The notes beneath the pieces are model-generated. The model worked only from the letters and a program-made list of their open reading frames with translations, ran no database searches and was not told the DNA's origin. Positions 23,601 to 33,547 of a stretch of 64,000 nt of DNA are shown here, in pieces. The translations under genes and the position numbers were made by a program. The stretch lies in assembly GCF_918797505.1 (NCBI RefSeq), contig NC_092794.1:65881345-65945344 (forward strand). Direction: 5' to 3'. Source of the DNA: Bemisia tabaci. Its lineage: Eukaryota; Arthropoda; Insecta; Hemiptera; Aleyrodidae. Position 1 is the first letter of the stretch; each line of letters begins with the position of its first letter.

Positions 23601-24824
23601 AAACAATGGCAGCTGATAATTCAAACCCTCAAAAACCCCAGGGGAGCAACGAAACAACAGCTCAAAAGCGCTCGAGGATTCTATTTGGAAGACGAAGTAC
23701 TATTGAAAAAGGACACTAGAGGAACAAAAAGAATTGTAGTCCCACATCACTTAAAAACTGAAATAATGCATCACGTTCACGACTGCTCTTTTGCAGGGGG
23801 CCACTTAGGAGTCATAAAAACAGCTGAAAAAGCAAGACAACGATTTTTCTGGCGTGGAATGGATCGCGATATCAATAATTGGGTCAACGGCTGCGAAAAC
23901 TGTCTTTTCGTGAAGAAAAATAAGCACCACGAAAGATATGGGAAAATGCAATCTCATAAAATTCCAGGAGGAATTTTCGAAAAAATTTCGATCGACGCGG
24001 AAGGGCCGTTCACTGTAGGCTTTGATTCAGAAGGAAACAAGAAAAAGTATGTTTTGGGAGCAGTTGACTATTTTACGAAAATGGTATATCTCAAAGCATT
24101 CAAGGACATTACAGCAAAAAGCGTTGCCACATTTCTTATCGAATTATTTAGTATTTTTGGAACTGCAAAAGAAATAGTTCTAGACAACGGCAAAAATCTC
24201 CGATCAGACTTCGTGCAAACTTTACTCGATCAAATGGGAGTAAAAAAGTCATTCACAGCAGCTTATTCGCCGAAAACTAATGGACAGGTTGAAAGAATCT
24301 GGCAAACAGTTGGAAATATCTTGCGAAGTTACACAGCGAGCAACAAAAAAGATTGGCCCGAATATGTACCGACAGTCATGGCTTCATACAACTCAGCTGT
24401 TCAAAAAAGTACACAATTTAGTCCATTTTTCCTCCTAACAGGCGAAGAATTCAGGCTGCCCATTGACGCTGTTTTGAGACCGAAATCCGCAAACATGACA
24501 ATCATAGAACGCATGAAGAAATTGGATGAAGCTAGAGAAACGGCATTAGAAAATTTGGAAAAGGCTCAGGAAATTCAAGCAAGAGCGCACAACCAAGAGA
24601 AGATGAAACCCCCCTTCGGCGTTGGAGATTTCGTGTTAGTGCATGTACCAGCCAGAACAAAAGGAATGTGCGAGAAACTGAGAATTAAATACAGAGGACC
24701 CTTCCAAATTGTAGAGCAAATCTCTCCTAGCTTGTTTAAAGTAAAAACAAACAAACGCGGACGAGAGAAAACGGAAATTATCCAAGCAGATCGGCTCAAA
24801 AAGTATCAGTCAAGAGAAGAATAG
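20565..24824 (+). pseudogene. pol: element 1 Pol polyprotein, two frameshifts
   Basis: Encodes protease, RT, RNase H and integrase in the -1 frame relative to gag. Residues counted from 20565: first retropepsin with DTGA at 103-106 and LLLGNAF after it; second retropepsin with DTGS at 240-243 and LLTGNYF after it; a beta-rich linker (about 390-480); RT with FCDD at 713-716 in place of the usual Y/FxDD variants; RNase H; integrase with an H-H-C-C finger, D at 23994, D at 24183 and E at 24291 (D-x35-E); and a GPF module (KYRGPFQIVEQI). Two breaks: about one extra base in the A-run at 22896-22899 and about two extra bases near 23260-23261. Together they put the RNase H start (about 22900-23260) in another frame and end the main frame at 23075. 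Either recent decay or base-calling errors in homopolymers; the integrase part is otherwise intact. Confidence 0.92.
20640..20700 (+). promoter_or_regulatory. element 1, -1 ribosomal frameshift signal with pseudoknot
   Basis: Slippery heptamer A AAA AAC at 20640-20646, in the gag frame, with the gag TAG next to it. After 7 nt a stem can form between CACTCGG (20654-20660) and CCGGGTG (20678-20684, one G-U pair). Its loop contains GGGTC (20666-20670), which can pair with GACCC (20696-20700), giving an H-type pseudoknot. Spacing and heptamer are those of classical eukaryotic -1 sites. Confidence 0.82.
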
Positions 24825-25335
24825 AGTCAGCTGATATGGGCTCTCGCACGTGTGCGGCGCGACGAAGACCGGCCAGACAGATCGGAGCCAAGCGACGCAT
24901 TACCATAGCAACCAAAATAGCTAAAAATGAATGAATCAAGGCAGACACATGGGTTGCAACAAAACAACAGATTACAACGATCGAGCAACCGAGGCGCAGC
25001 GTCTTCGAGAAATCGCCCCCTCCCTCCCACCCTAGGAGGCCTTTCCAAAGGCCACGGGCAAAACAATGACCAGCCTCCTTTCGAGTTGCGTTAGCCCTAT
25101 TAGGCGTGAAATCACACATGTGTTACCGATCGCAGTCAAGACAAAAGGAATTGAAACATATTCCCGTTAACTCTGGCATCAGCGAAGCAAGGCTTCGGAG
25201 CTAAAAACAAATAGGGATTCAGCCAAAAAAAGTGAAAGTCAAGCCTAACGGGAAGTAGATCACCCCATGTGTACAGTCGCAACAACCCCCTCCCCCTTTT
25301 CACCACCGAGCCTACAATCTACATGAGAAACAAAA
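24825..25335 (+). other. element 1, region between pol and ORF3
   Basis: About 500 bp without a plus-strand frame of note. GC-richer than the surroundings. A pyrimidine tract ending TTTCTTCAG follows just downstream at 25350-25365 and could be the splice acceptor for the ORF3 mRNA. Confidence 0.5.
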
Positions 25336-25962
25336 ATGAAGCATTTCAACCCTTCCTTTCTTCAGTCAACAACGAAAAACCGGGCAGTGAAGTCGTGCGC
25401 AAAAACAGTTCAGTTAAAGTGCGGAATGGACTACGACTCTTACACCCTAGGAAAAATGGCGGGTCTCGAGGATGAGGATTGGTCCTTATTTGACAACATG
25501 CCATCGACATCCTCGCAGGCAAACATCCATAAGAGACGGCACACGGCAGACGAAGAACAACCTGCAAGAAAGAAGCTTTCCGTGGAAGAGTACAAGAAGA
25601 GGCGCCGAAACAATCCCGTGGTGGAAAACATCGAACAACAACTTTTGGAGTGCCCGACGCTGGACGAGCCTGTTTCCAAATTTGCGCCCCAGCTAGTGGA
25701 AACATCACAAGTGGTATTCTCGTTATACGAACACCATCGAGACCGCATCCAGAATTTCCAAAAGGAAGTGAAAAAGTCCGGAGCCCCAATTCAAACCGGG
25801 TACATTTCGGCCCCACCGCAGTGCAGCATAGACAAACCCATCGACGAGGTACCGCAGCCAGCCACGACAAAACGAACGAGGAGAGGAAGACCGGGAAGAG
25901 GAGCGCGGGAGAGGCACTCCCGCAAATGGCTCAACAGACTGCAAGCCAACGATTCTCTGTAA
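25336..25962 (+). CDS. element 1 ORF3, non-envelope accessory protein
   Basis: A 208-codon frame; by alignment with element 2 the likelier start is the ATG at 25426 (MDYDSYTLGKM, 178 residues). It sits where errantiviruses carry env, but it has no signal peptide, no membrane segment and no Cys pattern, so it is not an envelope. From the second start: an acidic patch with EDEDWSLFD, a basic patch with RRH and RKK, then KLSVEEYKKRRRNNP, a less conserved middle, and a very basic C-terminus (KRTRRGRPGRGARERHSRKW). Element 2 ORF3 shares the DWSxFD box, the S-x-x-EYKKRR box and the basic end. A pyrimidine-AG acceptor lies at 25350-25365, upstream of ATG 25426, fitting expression from a spliced RNA. 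Function unknown; nuclear or nucleic-acid binding is an inference from charge. Confidence 0.75.
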   Translation: MKHFNPSFLQSTTKNRAVKSCAKTVQLKCGMDYDSYTLGKMAGLEDEDWSLFDNMPSTSSQANIHKRRHTADEEQPARKKLSVEEYKKRRRNNPVVENIEQQLLECPTLDEPVSKFAPQLVETSQVVFSLYEHHRDRIQNFQKEVKKSGAPIQTGYISAPPQCSIDKPIDEVPQPATTKRTRRGRPGRGARERHSRKWLNRLQANDSL

Positions 25963-26749
25963 AGCTCCTGTGAAGCTCTTCAGTTTTGTAAATATTCGTA
26001 GTTATTTTAATTTCTCAGTAGCCCCCCCCCCCTTATTGCGTATTTCATTTAGTGTGCTTGTAGATAATCTCGTGTAGACCCCCCCCCACCCAAACTCCCC
26101 CTTCATCATTTCTCAACCCCCCCCCCCACCCTTACATCAGCCATTTCATAGTTCTTGTTGATAACTTTGTGATGTAAATACCTTAGTCAACCACACCCTC
26201 TTATTGCGTATTTCATTTAGTGTACTTGTAGATAATTTTGTGTAGCCACCCCCCCCCCCCCCCCCACCCAAACGTCCCGTCATCATTTCTCAACCCCCCC
26301 CCCCACCCTTACATCAGCCATTTCATAGTTCTTGTTGATAATTTTGTGTTGTAAATATATTAGTCAACCCCCATCATTTTTCAATCCCCCTCCCCCCACC
26401 CTCTTATCAACCAGTTTGTAGTTTTGTAGATACTTTTTGTTGTAAATACCTTAGTCAACCCCACCCCCCCCCCACCCTAACCCCCCCGTCATCACTTCTC
26501 AACCCCCCCCCCTCCCCCAAGTTTTTACATAGTTCAGCTCCGTCTAGTTTCGCTTAGTCACTTCATGCTTCGTATAGATACATCACGCAACCCCCCCCCC
26601 CCCCCCCATAGTTTTTACATACATTAGTATTTACATAGAGTAGTTTAGTTTTACCTTACTTTAATTTTAGTCAAGTTTTTGGGTTGTGTGGGATGATTGC
26701 ATGTAAGAGATGAATCAGAGAGAGAACGAGAGAGAGAAGGCGAGGACTC
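25963..26749 (+). repeat. element 1, C-rich tandem repeats before the 3' LTR
   Basis: A unit of about 168 bp (landmark TTATTGCGTATTTCATTTAG at 26033 and 26201) with several runs of 9-18 C, followed by further partial units with TTGTTGATAA-type sequence. Ends in a purine-rich stretch (GAGAGAACGAGAGAGAGAAG, 26719-26738). Non-coding. Confidence 0.8.
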
Positions 26750-26774
26750 AAAATTTTTGCTGCGCAAAAATTTT
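26750..26774 (+). promoter_or_regulatory. element 1, hairpin upstream of polypurine tract
   Basis: A perfect 11-bp stem, AAAATTTTTGC with GCAAAAATTTT, and a 3-nt loop. It lies 9 bp before the polypurine tract. Element 2 has an unrelated-sequence hairpin in the same place. Confidence 0.75.
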
Positions 26775-26783
26775 CAGCCAAGC

Positions 26784-26791
26784 GGAAGGAA
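26784..26791 (+). other. element 1, polypurine tract
   Basis: GGAAGGAA lies directly against the 3' LTR, the expected primer site for plus-strand DNA synthesis. Confidence 0.7.
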
Positions 26792-27394
26792 TGTGAGAGT
26801 GGATGTGAGAGTGGATGTGAGAGTGGCCCAGGGACCTGGCACCCAAGTCGAGGGCGCTGACAAAAACCCATACGTCACGGGACTGGGCAGCGGTGGAGCA
26901 ACCCCCAGCGAGAGGGCAGAGGGGTAGTATCCCTTCTGCGCATGCGCAGGGCGAGGCTTGACCGGTTCCGAGTCAAGTGGAGGGGGTAGCCAGAGCCGGA
27001 GACCTAGGGAGCTCCTCGGAGCTGGGCCCTGGGATTATTCTTGGAGAGACTGGCGATCGAGCGGCACTTGGCCGCTCCTCATCCCATCAACCCAGAGTCA
27101 CAACTGTGTGAACTGTGTGTGCCCTTTGTAGCGATCAGCATTAGACATTGCATCTCATATCACTTTTGGTTCTCTTCTTGTCTACGCCTCTTCCCGTGTC
27201 TATCCCGTTTGTGTCTGCACTGCCGTTGCGACGAGTGTCAGCTCTGCACTTGCGACGCCCTGCGTCTGCATTGCTCTAGCGACGCCATCGTCTGCACAGC
27301 AGTCGCGACGCGTGTCGGCACTTGCTCTTGCGACGCCTTGCGTCTGCACTAGCACTTGCGACGCTCTACCCCCCCTGAGCTACGCCATCTCACA
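26792..27394 (+). repeat. element 1, 3' LTR
   Basis: 603 bp, no difference from the 5' LTR found by eye. Followed by AGAC, the second copy of the target duplication. Confidence 0.93.
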
Positions 27395-27703
27395 AGACTA
27401 AAGAATCCTCTAACTAAATTTGATAAGCAGATTCAACGTAATAAAGGCAGGGTTTTTTTTTAGAGGAGAAATGTCGCATTTGATACTGAAATTGAAACTA
27501 TGCTCGATTGCGATATTTTTCACCTGAAAAAACCCTGCCATTATTACGTAAAATTTGTTTATCAAATTTGGCAAGTGAATTTTAGAGTCTCGTTAGATTT
27601 CAAAATTCGATAAAAATGACAAGTACCTAGCTGAAAAATGGAACTAATCGATGCGATGTATCGCATGTCGTTCTGATATAAAATATGGCGGCTATCGAAT
27701 CAC

Positions 27704-28486
27704 CTTAAAACACAACACTACATGTTTTCTATTTATTTTTTCACGAGGACAACAAATCGCACTATAGGTAGTTCGCAATTCATTTCCTCAAGAGGATATT
27801 TTTACTTTCTCGCTACCCTAGGGTAAAGGAAGTATTGTCATCCTGTAAAGGGGAGGGGAGGGGAGTTGAAATTTCATCATTGTTTACGATCATCATTGAT
27901 TTAATGGAAAAAACACCAATACGGAAAAAAAAATATTAAGATATCAGTATAGACTGTAATGAAGGGCGACGCAAGGTCCCTAGATGCTGGTTTTCCAGAT
28001 ATGTTTGCATACTTAGGTTGTTAAAGTTAACTGCTTGTGTCAAGCCAGGGTGTGAGTGATGCGTTTCTCCAGAGCACTACCTATAGCATTCCCTTAGTTT
28101 TCCAAATTTTTCAAGAGGTATGCGGCAACCGCGCCTTAACTAGAGCACATTAAGAAGTAAAGTCAAAACGTGTGGAATCCAATGCAGATGAGCTTCTGTT
28201 TTCTCTGATACTGCGCTTCGCTGCCATAGTATTACGAAGTGTCATAACTATTTTACGTCCTCTATGGCTGCAAAGGTCGCACGATTTGCCGAGTCAGAGA
28301 ATCAAGGGTATGATAGGGCCGAAATGAGGTCTGAATAGGAATGGCTGAAAAGAACATGGAAATGAGTTGATCAAAGATTAGTAAAATCCGTTTGAACTGC
28401 ATTACCCAAGCGACGCTTTGCGGCTTAATGCTCCACGCTATGGAGACCGCGCAACATTACTTCGATGAAAATATCGATGATCATTT
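27704..28486. other. non-coding stretch, nothing recognised
   Basis: AT-rich, no open frame or inverted ends of note. Confidence 0.4.
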
Positions 28487-28755
28487 GGACCGCGTTAAAC
28501 AGAAAGGAATCAAAGCCACATCAGCCATTGCCAATTTTAACTGGGCAATTTAATTTTTTACAAGAAAACGTTTGTGCGGATCCCTTTGAAAATGGGAAAT
28601 TGCTTCGTACTATGGTTATCCATAATAGTGAATTTTATAATTCACTGAATTTTGCACGAAAATCCGCACAACTTTTTTCATGTAAAAAATTAATTTACCC
28701 AATTAAATTTGGCAATAGCTGATGTGTCTTGGTTCCTTTCTGTTTAACGCAGTCC
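28487..28755. mobile_element. MITE family G, copy 2 (TSD ATTT)
   Basis: Starts GGACCGCGTTAAACAGAAAG and ends with the inverse (CTTTCTGTTTAACGCAGTCC). Flanked by ATTT at 28483-28486 and 28756-28759. Same family as 9741-9993. Confidence 0.85.
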
Positions 28756-30070
28756 ATTTTCGGATTCAGCAGTAATAAGGGCGTGAGTAATCTTGTGATA
28801 GACACTTACCCGCGGGTGCGTTTTGTATGAAATCGGGCATATGATATGAAAACGGTTCGTTTGACCGAAAGGAGTACACCGTCAGATATAGAGAGCACCA
28901 CTATTTTCAGGAACGCGATGTTGAAGAATTCGCAGATGATGGAGCGGCGAATTTGGTGAAGAGCGCAACAGCCAAAATTAAAGTTTCGAGAGAACACGAA
29001 AACACTCGTTTTCCAGACAATTTTCTTATTTCTGCTCGAAAAATCAGCACCTGTTCTACGTGCCATCTGTAATAAGACTATGTTCACCCGAGTAGGTTCG
29101 GAGAATTTGGTCAAGAAATGAATTTTTAAAATTTGTGTGGGTACGCTCTTTTTCCACAAAACAGCGCACCACTTCCATTTTTAGCAATATATATTGATAT
29201 TGTTCGGTGAGAGCATTAAAAATAATGTTTTGGTTCGTTATTCGTGGTTTTTATCATGAGGAAGCACCTTGCGCTAGGAGAACGTGGCTCAGCAATTACG
29301 CTCTTTTCCATCAAAGTAGGTAGCAAAAAGTAAAAAAAAATAGTGACGTTTTAAGGACAATTTTGGTAGAATCGCTCGGTAGTAAGGTGGGTCTAAAACT
29401 CTGTCGAAAACTAAATTTCTGACAATTCGTCGTTTACATAGTAAGAATAGTAAGTAAAAGTAACCAAAATCTTGTGTTGATGTAGAAAGTAAAACACGAA
29501 GCAACACAAGCTGTTGGTTGATTTTTTGTGTGTTAGTTTTCTTTATGTAAAATCGACCAAATCTATGAGTTGAAGGAACCAAATCTGTGTCTTGAAAATC
29601 TACGACCTTGTCAAAAATTAGGTAACAACGTTCAGGATCGAACCTTAGTGACGTCACTTGCAAGTCGAGATCTTTGAGTATTGAGAGGAAAACAAGAGGA
29701 CATAAGTTGGTTAGGACACGTACTTTATTCATGATCCGATGTCTCAGAGTAGGGTTTGGGTCGATTTTACACTAAAGTGGGTTGAGCAACCAAGTCCTTT
29801 AGGTTGATCTGACACAAAGAAAGTAACACAGTGTGTCAAACACGGAAAAAAAGTAACACAGGGTATCAAACACGGGAGGTACGCGCTGTAGTGTGTGCGC
29901 TGAGTGTACGCTCTTCTTCAAAGAACCCGCTCAATCGTCCTGCTGAAATCCAAGTTGGTTTGTTCTCATCATGCAACAGTTTTTCGGAAAACCTTTCACA
30001 AGATGCGTGTATGAAAGTTTTAATTATCATCCCCACCTCCTCCTCCTGTGTAACCAGTTTCTTAGATTGA
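28756..30070. other. non-coding stretch, no gene supported
   Basis: Minus-strand frames of 117 codons (28806-29159) and 147 codons (29289-29732) are present but have no motif, domain or composition that I recognise as protein-coding, and no related copy in the window. Treated as unsupported. Confidence 0.4.
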
Positions 30071-30296
30071 GGAGCTTTCCGGAAGAAGGGCACATAGCAA
30101 AAAATGCTGTTGGAGAAAAATGCATCTGAAGTTTCCATAGTTATTCTATGGCCATTGACTGTGACTTATGTTCGAAATCGGAAGTCCAAGCTGCGATGTA
30201 AGTGATCATCAGTGGCCGGAAAGTAATGATGGAAACTTGAGATGCATTTTTTTCACACGCTATTTTTCACTATGTGCCCTTTTTCCGGAAAGCTCC
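30071..30296. mobile_element. foldback element, TIR GGAGCTTTCCGGAA
   Basis: Left end GGAGCTTTCCGGAAGAAGGG and inverted right end CCCTTTTTCCGGAAAGCTCC; the inner arms also pair (GATGCATTTTT / AAAAATGCATC). 226 bp. TSD not clear. Confidence 0.7.
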
Positions 30297-30435
30297 AAAA
30301 TTGTTGGTGTCTTGCACTCGTGAGCATGAGTGCGTATTTTTCGTGCCCCTCGCGACTGGAGCGGTATAGTATAGGGTTTATGTATTAAACAGCAGGCTGA
30401 TCGTTGATATTGATTGTCAAAGCGATGGACAAGAA

Positions 30436-30537
30436 GACATAGGGAGTATGGATATCCTTTATTGGTTGAAATGTTTGGTTCCTATAGACATAGGGAGTAT
30501 GGATATCCTTTATTGGTTGAAATGTTTGGTTCCTATA
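30436..30537. repeat. perfect 51-bp tandem duplication
   Basis: The unit starting GACATAGGGAGTATGGATAT occurs twice without a difference, at 30436-30486 and 30487-30537. A young slippage event. Confidence 0.92.
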
Positions 30538-30568
30538 GACTAAGCGAGAAACTTATGGACTAACTATA

Positions 30569-30798
30569 CACTGGGGAAAAAAAACACATTGGATCTAGAA
30601 CCCAGACCCTTAAAAACATCGACAAGAAAAAATACTCTTGATTCAATCGGATTTTTGCTTAAATCAAGAACCAAGCCTCTTAATTTGAGCGGATTTCCTT
30701 TTGATTTAAGCAAAAATCTGATTGAATCAAGAGTAGTTTTTCTTGTCAATGTGTTCAAGAGTCTGGACTCGAGATCCAATGTGTTTTTATTTCCAGTG
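30569..30798. mobile_element. MITE family F, complete copy (CACTGG ends)
   Basis: Begins CACTGGGGAAAAAAAACACA and ends ...TTTCCAGTG. The arms are complementary for most of their length, with TCTTGATTCAATCGGATTTT and its inverse. Further copies are at 8600-8765 and 12060-12445. TSD not visible. Confidence 0.78.
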
Positions 30799-31314
30799 AA
30801 GGGTCTCTCATGGGTTGCCGATAGTTGGTCTATGATCCACCTTCTTTGTCCATTACAACCACCCGCTTCCCCCCTTAGGATCCTTCAATATCCCTTTTAT
30901 CTTCTTTGTCTATAGCTTTGCCTATCGCTTTCAACTATCAGCCTGCATTCAGAGAGCTCGTTTTGATGATTACTGCCTCGTGAAAATGATAGCCAATGAA
31001 AAAGCCACGAGTTTTTGGAGTTTTTTTCCAACGAACGCGCGGGAGTATCCGATTCCCGCCCTTCGGAGCGCGTGCAATGTGTATCGAACGAAAACCGGCG
31101 CAAGTAATTAATTCAACTATCGCTGTTTTCTTTGGGACTCGGAACGACCGTTCCCTCTTTATCGACTCGATTCCGCCCGCGCTGGCTCCCTGTGAAAATA
31201 TTGAGCGCCCTATCTAAGTCCCCGGCAAACTGTATATTCTCATTTTTTCATCGTCGCTCGCCTTATGATGCGCTCCGGGTATTTTGTAAGCTGTAGAAAT
31301 TTTAAATTGGACTT
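30799..31314. other. non-coding stretch, nothing recognised
   Basis: Short opposing frames only, none resembling a known family. Confidence 0.35.
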
Positions 31315-31436
31315 ATGTCTGTCAAACGGAACTGTATGTGCATTAAGACATGAGTCCTGAGACCCATAAGGATATGCGCATAACAGGGCTCACGTCATAA
31401 AACACATGGTTCCGTTTGACGGATACACGTCCAATT
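31315..31436. repeat. 122-bp hairpin-type element
   Basis: AATTGGACTTATGTCTGTCA at the left pairs with TGACGGATACACGTCCAATT at the right, and inner segments continue the pairing (AACGGAACTGTATGTG with ACACATGGTTCCGTT). Small TIR element or remnant. Confidence 0.7.
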
Positions 31437-31470
31437 GGGATATAAAATAGCACGACAGGTCGGAGCAACT

Positions 31471-31723
31471 CTGCACTGCTAAGGAAAAACGCCGTATGAA
31501 CCCTCAGGCGTTGCCAAATTTCCTTTCATAAAACGCGAATTTTCTGGTGTACTTATTAACATTTTCCTCCCAATTTTTCCGATAATTTTGTTCACAATCT
31601 CACCTAAAGATTCTGAAAATTTTAAGGAAACATATCCATAACTTTTCTCAAAAATAAACATTTTATCGAAGGAAATTAGGCAACTCTCGAATGTTCATAC
31701 GGCGTTTTTCCTTAACACGGCAG
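31471..31723. mobile_element. MITE family B, copy 3 (253 bp, TSD AACT)
   Basis: Ends CTGCACTGCTAAGGAAAAAC and inverse; AACT at 31467-31470 and 31724-31727. Confidence 0.85.
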
Positions 31724-31944
31724 AACTGAGGGGCTGTTGTTCCCCAGGTGTATATTCTCTTTGATTTCCGGTTCACTGCCAACGATCCTTATTTTGAGCT
31801 GCGGTTGAGAGGATCAAAAGAAAGACGTGTTAAGGTTCGTGGCAATTGTTTACGTTACGAAACTCTTCATTACATCTTGCGTGGAGCGCGATTTGAAATT
31901 CACGGTTGGGGGGCTCTGCGCAGAAAATGAGGCACAGAGATATT

Positions 31945-32175
31945 GTCACCCTCCAACCGAAGTAGTGTAAGCGCCATGCGACGTTTCGAAATTTCCGCCT
32001 CCATTTTATTTTCTACAGAGAAATTGTTGGTTGGACCTGCTTGAAAGTTTCATTGATTTTACAGCTGCACAAAGAAAATTCAGTGAAATTTTTCAGACAG
32101 CTTCGTTGAATAATCTCAATGTAAAAAGTGAAATGGCGACGAAAATTTTGAAACGTCACCTGGCGTTTTTGGCGC
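31945..32175. mobile_element. foldback family I, diverged copy
   Basis: Shares GCGCCATGCGACGTTTCGAA and the inverted partner region with the better copy at 40505-40755. The 62-codon frame inside is chance. Confidence 0.6.
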
Positions 32176-32220
32176 AATCCTTTCGGATTGAAATTTTTAT
32201 ATACTCTAAATCAAATTGAG

Positions 32221-32955
32221 TAAATAATTATCTAAATCTTAAGGAATAATATTCACGGTTTCCCAGAAAATTCGAGTTTTATTCAAGCGAATTTGGCAAT
32301 GACTAAAGGTTCACATGTAAGTATTCCTCAGCACGCGTGCGCGGTTCTTTGTTGATGCAGTAGCGACGCGATCATGCCGCCCGGCACGGCGCTAGGATAC
32401 AAATATTCGCACTCAATGGATGCCCGTGTTGCATAGGTCACTCACTGAAGGCGCCCTGGCGTTCTTCATGCTGCTCATAAGTCAGATCAGCCAACAGCCA
32501 GCAGCACTTAACTAAAGCTTTGGATTTTGTCAACGGTGCGGTGCAAAGTATATCGTCACCGCAATTTGAGTCATTTTTCACAGTAACATTAGCTAGAGCT
32601 TAGCAGTATTGCTTAAATCGTGCAACTTTAACAACCGTTCGAAGCTAGGCGATTCGGGAGCTCTTGTCGATTTTTCCGCAAATAATGTTTACGTCTTTCC
32701 CCTTACGCTATTAAAATAATATGCGTCTTTACTCGTTGAATTTGGTGCCGATTTTAGGAGGAGATGCACAATTTGAGCCACGTGGAAAAACTCGCACATC
32801 ATTTTGATGCAGTTTAACAAAAACACACTGTGTCAGGTCAAGTTAGAACCAAGAAAAAGAGGTTTGAAATTTTAATCCTCCATAAAGCTCAATACTGAGG
32901 AAAAAGTTTAACAACTTTTTCCACGTAAAAAACGTTTTTTCTACTCTGAATTTTA
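32221..32955 (-). repeat. dispersed repeat H, copy 2 (inverted)
   Basis: Reverse complement of 12541-13353, for example TTGGCAATGACTAAAGGTTC here. It lacks about 100 bp present in the other copy. Confidence 0.75.
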
Positions 32956-33189
32956 CTTAGTATTCGTCTGAAAATATCAAAGCCGGTTTGAAATATATTT
33001 TATCATAAATATTTTCCCATGATAAGGCGATCGCACGCTTTTCTATCCCTCTTTTACTGGTGTCGCCCAACAATTATCTCTTTGGGGTTGCTCATCAAAT
33101 AAGTAACGCTAAATTTTTGATCCCTCGTAGCGCTTTCGTGACGTAGATTCCAGCGTCCTTCAACACGTATAAACTAGATGGCACAAACA

Positions 33190-33222
33190 CCCTCCCCCCC
33201 CCCCCCCGGGGGGGTTCCTATC
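33190..33222. repeat. C-run followed directly by a G-run
   Basis: CCCTCC followed by about 15 C and then 7 G; self-complementary and likely to be error-prone in sequencing. Confidence 0.8.
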
Positions 33223-33290
33223 TCTGGCCGCGAGTACCTCTCCCTGAAGTGTTCCAATTTGGAGCTTCCTTAAGTACTCTGTGGAGTAAT

Positions 33291-33543
33291 GTGCCGTGCT
33301 AAGGAAAAACGCCGTATGAAAATTCGAGAATTGCCAGATTTCCTTCGATGAAATGTTCGGTTTTAAGGAAAGTTTTGAATATTTTTCCTTGAAATTTTCA
33401 GGCGCTCAAGGTGAAATGACGAACAAAATTATCTGAAAAATCGGAAGGAAAATGTTTTTTGATTTACTAGGAAATTTGCGTTTTATCAAAATAAATTTGG
33501 CAACGCCTTATAGTTGATACGCCGTTTTTTCTTAGCGCGGCAG
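33291..33543. mobile_element. MITE family B, copy 4 (253 bp, TSD TAAT)
   Basis: Ends GTGCCGTGCTAAGGAAAAAC and inverse; TAAT at 33287-33290 and 33544-33547. Confidence 0.85.
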
Positions 33544-33547
33544 TAAT

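Larger units (their letters stand above)
17875..27394 (+). mobile_element. LTR retrotransposon element 1 (Ty3/gypsy type), full length
   Basis: A 9,520-bp element bounded by two 603-bp LTRs that start TGTGAG and end CTCACA. A 4-bp TSD, AGAC, is present at 17871-17874 and 27395-27398. Order: LTR, primer-binding site, gag, frameshift signal, pol (two protease domains, RT, RNase H, integrase), ORF3, C-rich 3' region, hairpin, polypurine tract, LTR. Protease-RT-RNase H-integrase order places it in Ty3/gypsy. The LTRs appear identical by eye, so the insertion is recent, yet pol carries two small frameshifts. It is clearly related to element 2 at 44128-54231. Confidence 0.95.
17749..27703. mobile_element. 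long-TIR element (family D) split by an LTR retrotransposon
   Basis: The left arm from 17749 (GTGATTCGATGGCCGCC) and the inverted right arm ending at 27703 match each other over roughly 110 bp. Between them, outside the LTR element, is about 430 bp of sequence that includes another self-complementary segment (27416-27450 against 27525-27577). The LTR element sits in the left arm/loop boundary. No transposase was seen. Confidence 0.7.

Noticed and set aside
25269..26791. env gene after pol in element 1
   Set aside because: No signal peptide, furin-type site or membrane segment in any frame there; the only frame is the basic ORF3.
29289..29732. 147-codon minus-strand frame as a host gene
   Set aside because: No recognisable motif, no related copy, composition like AT-rich non-coding DNA.
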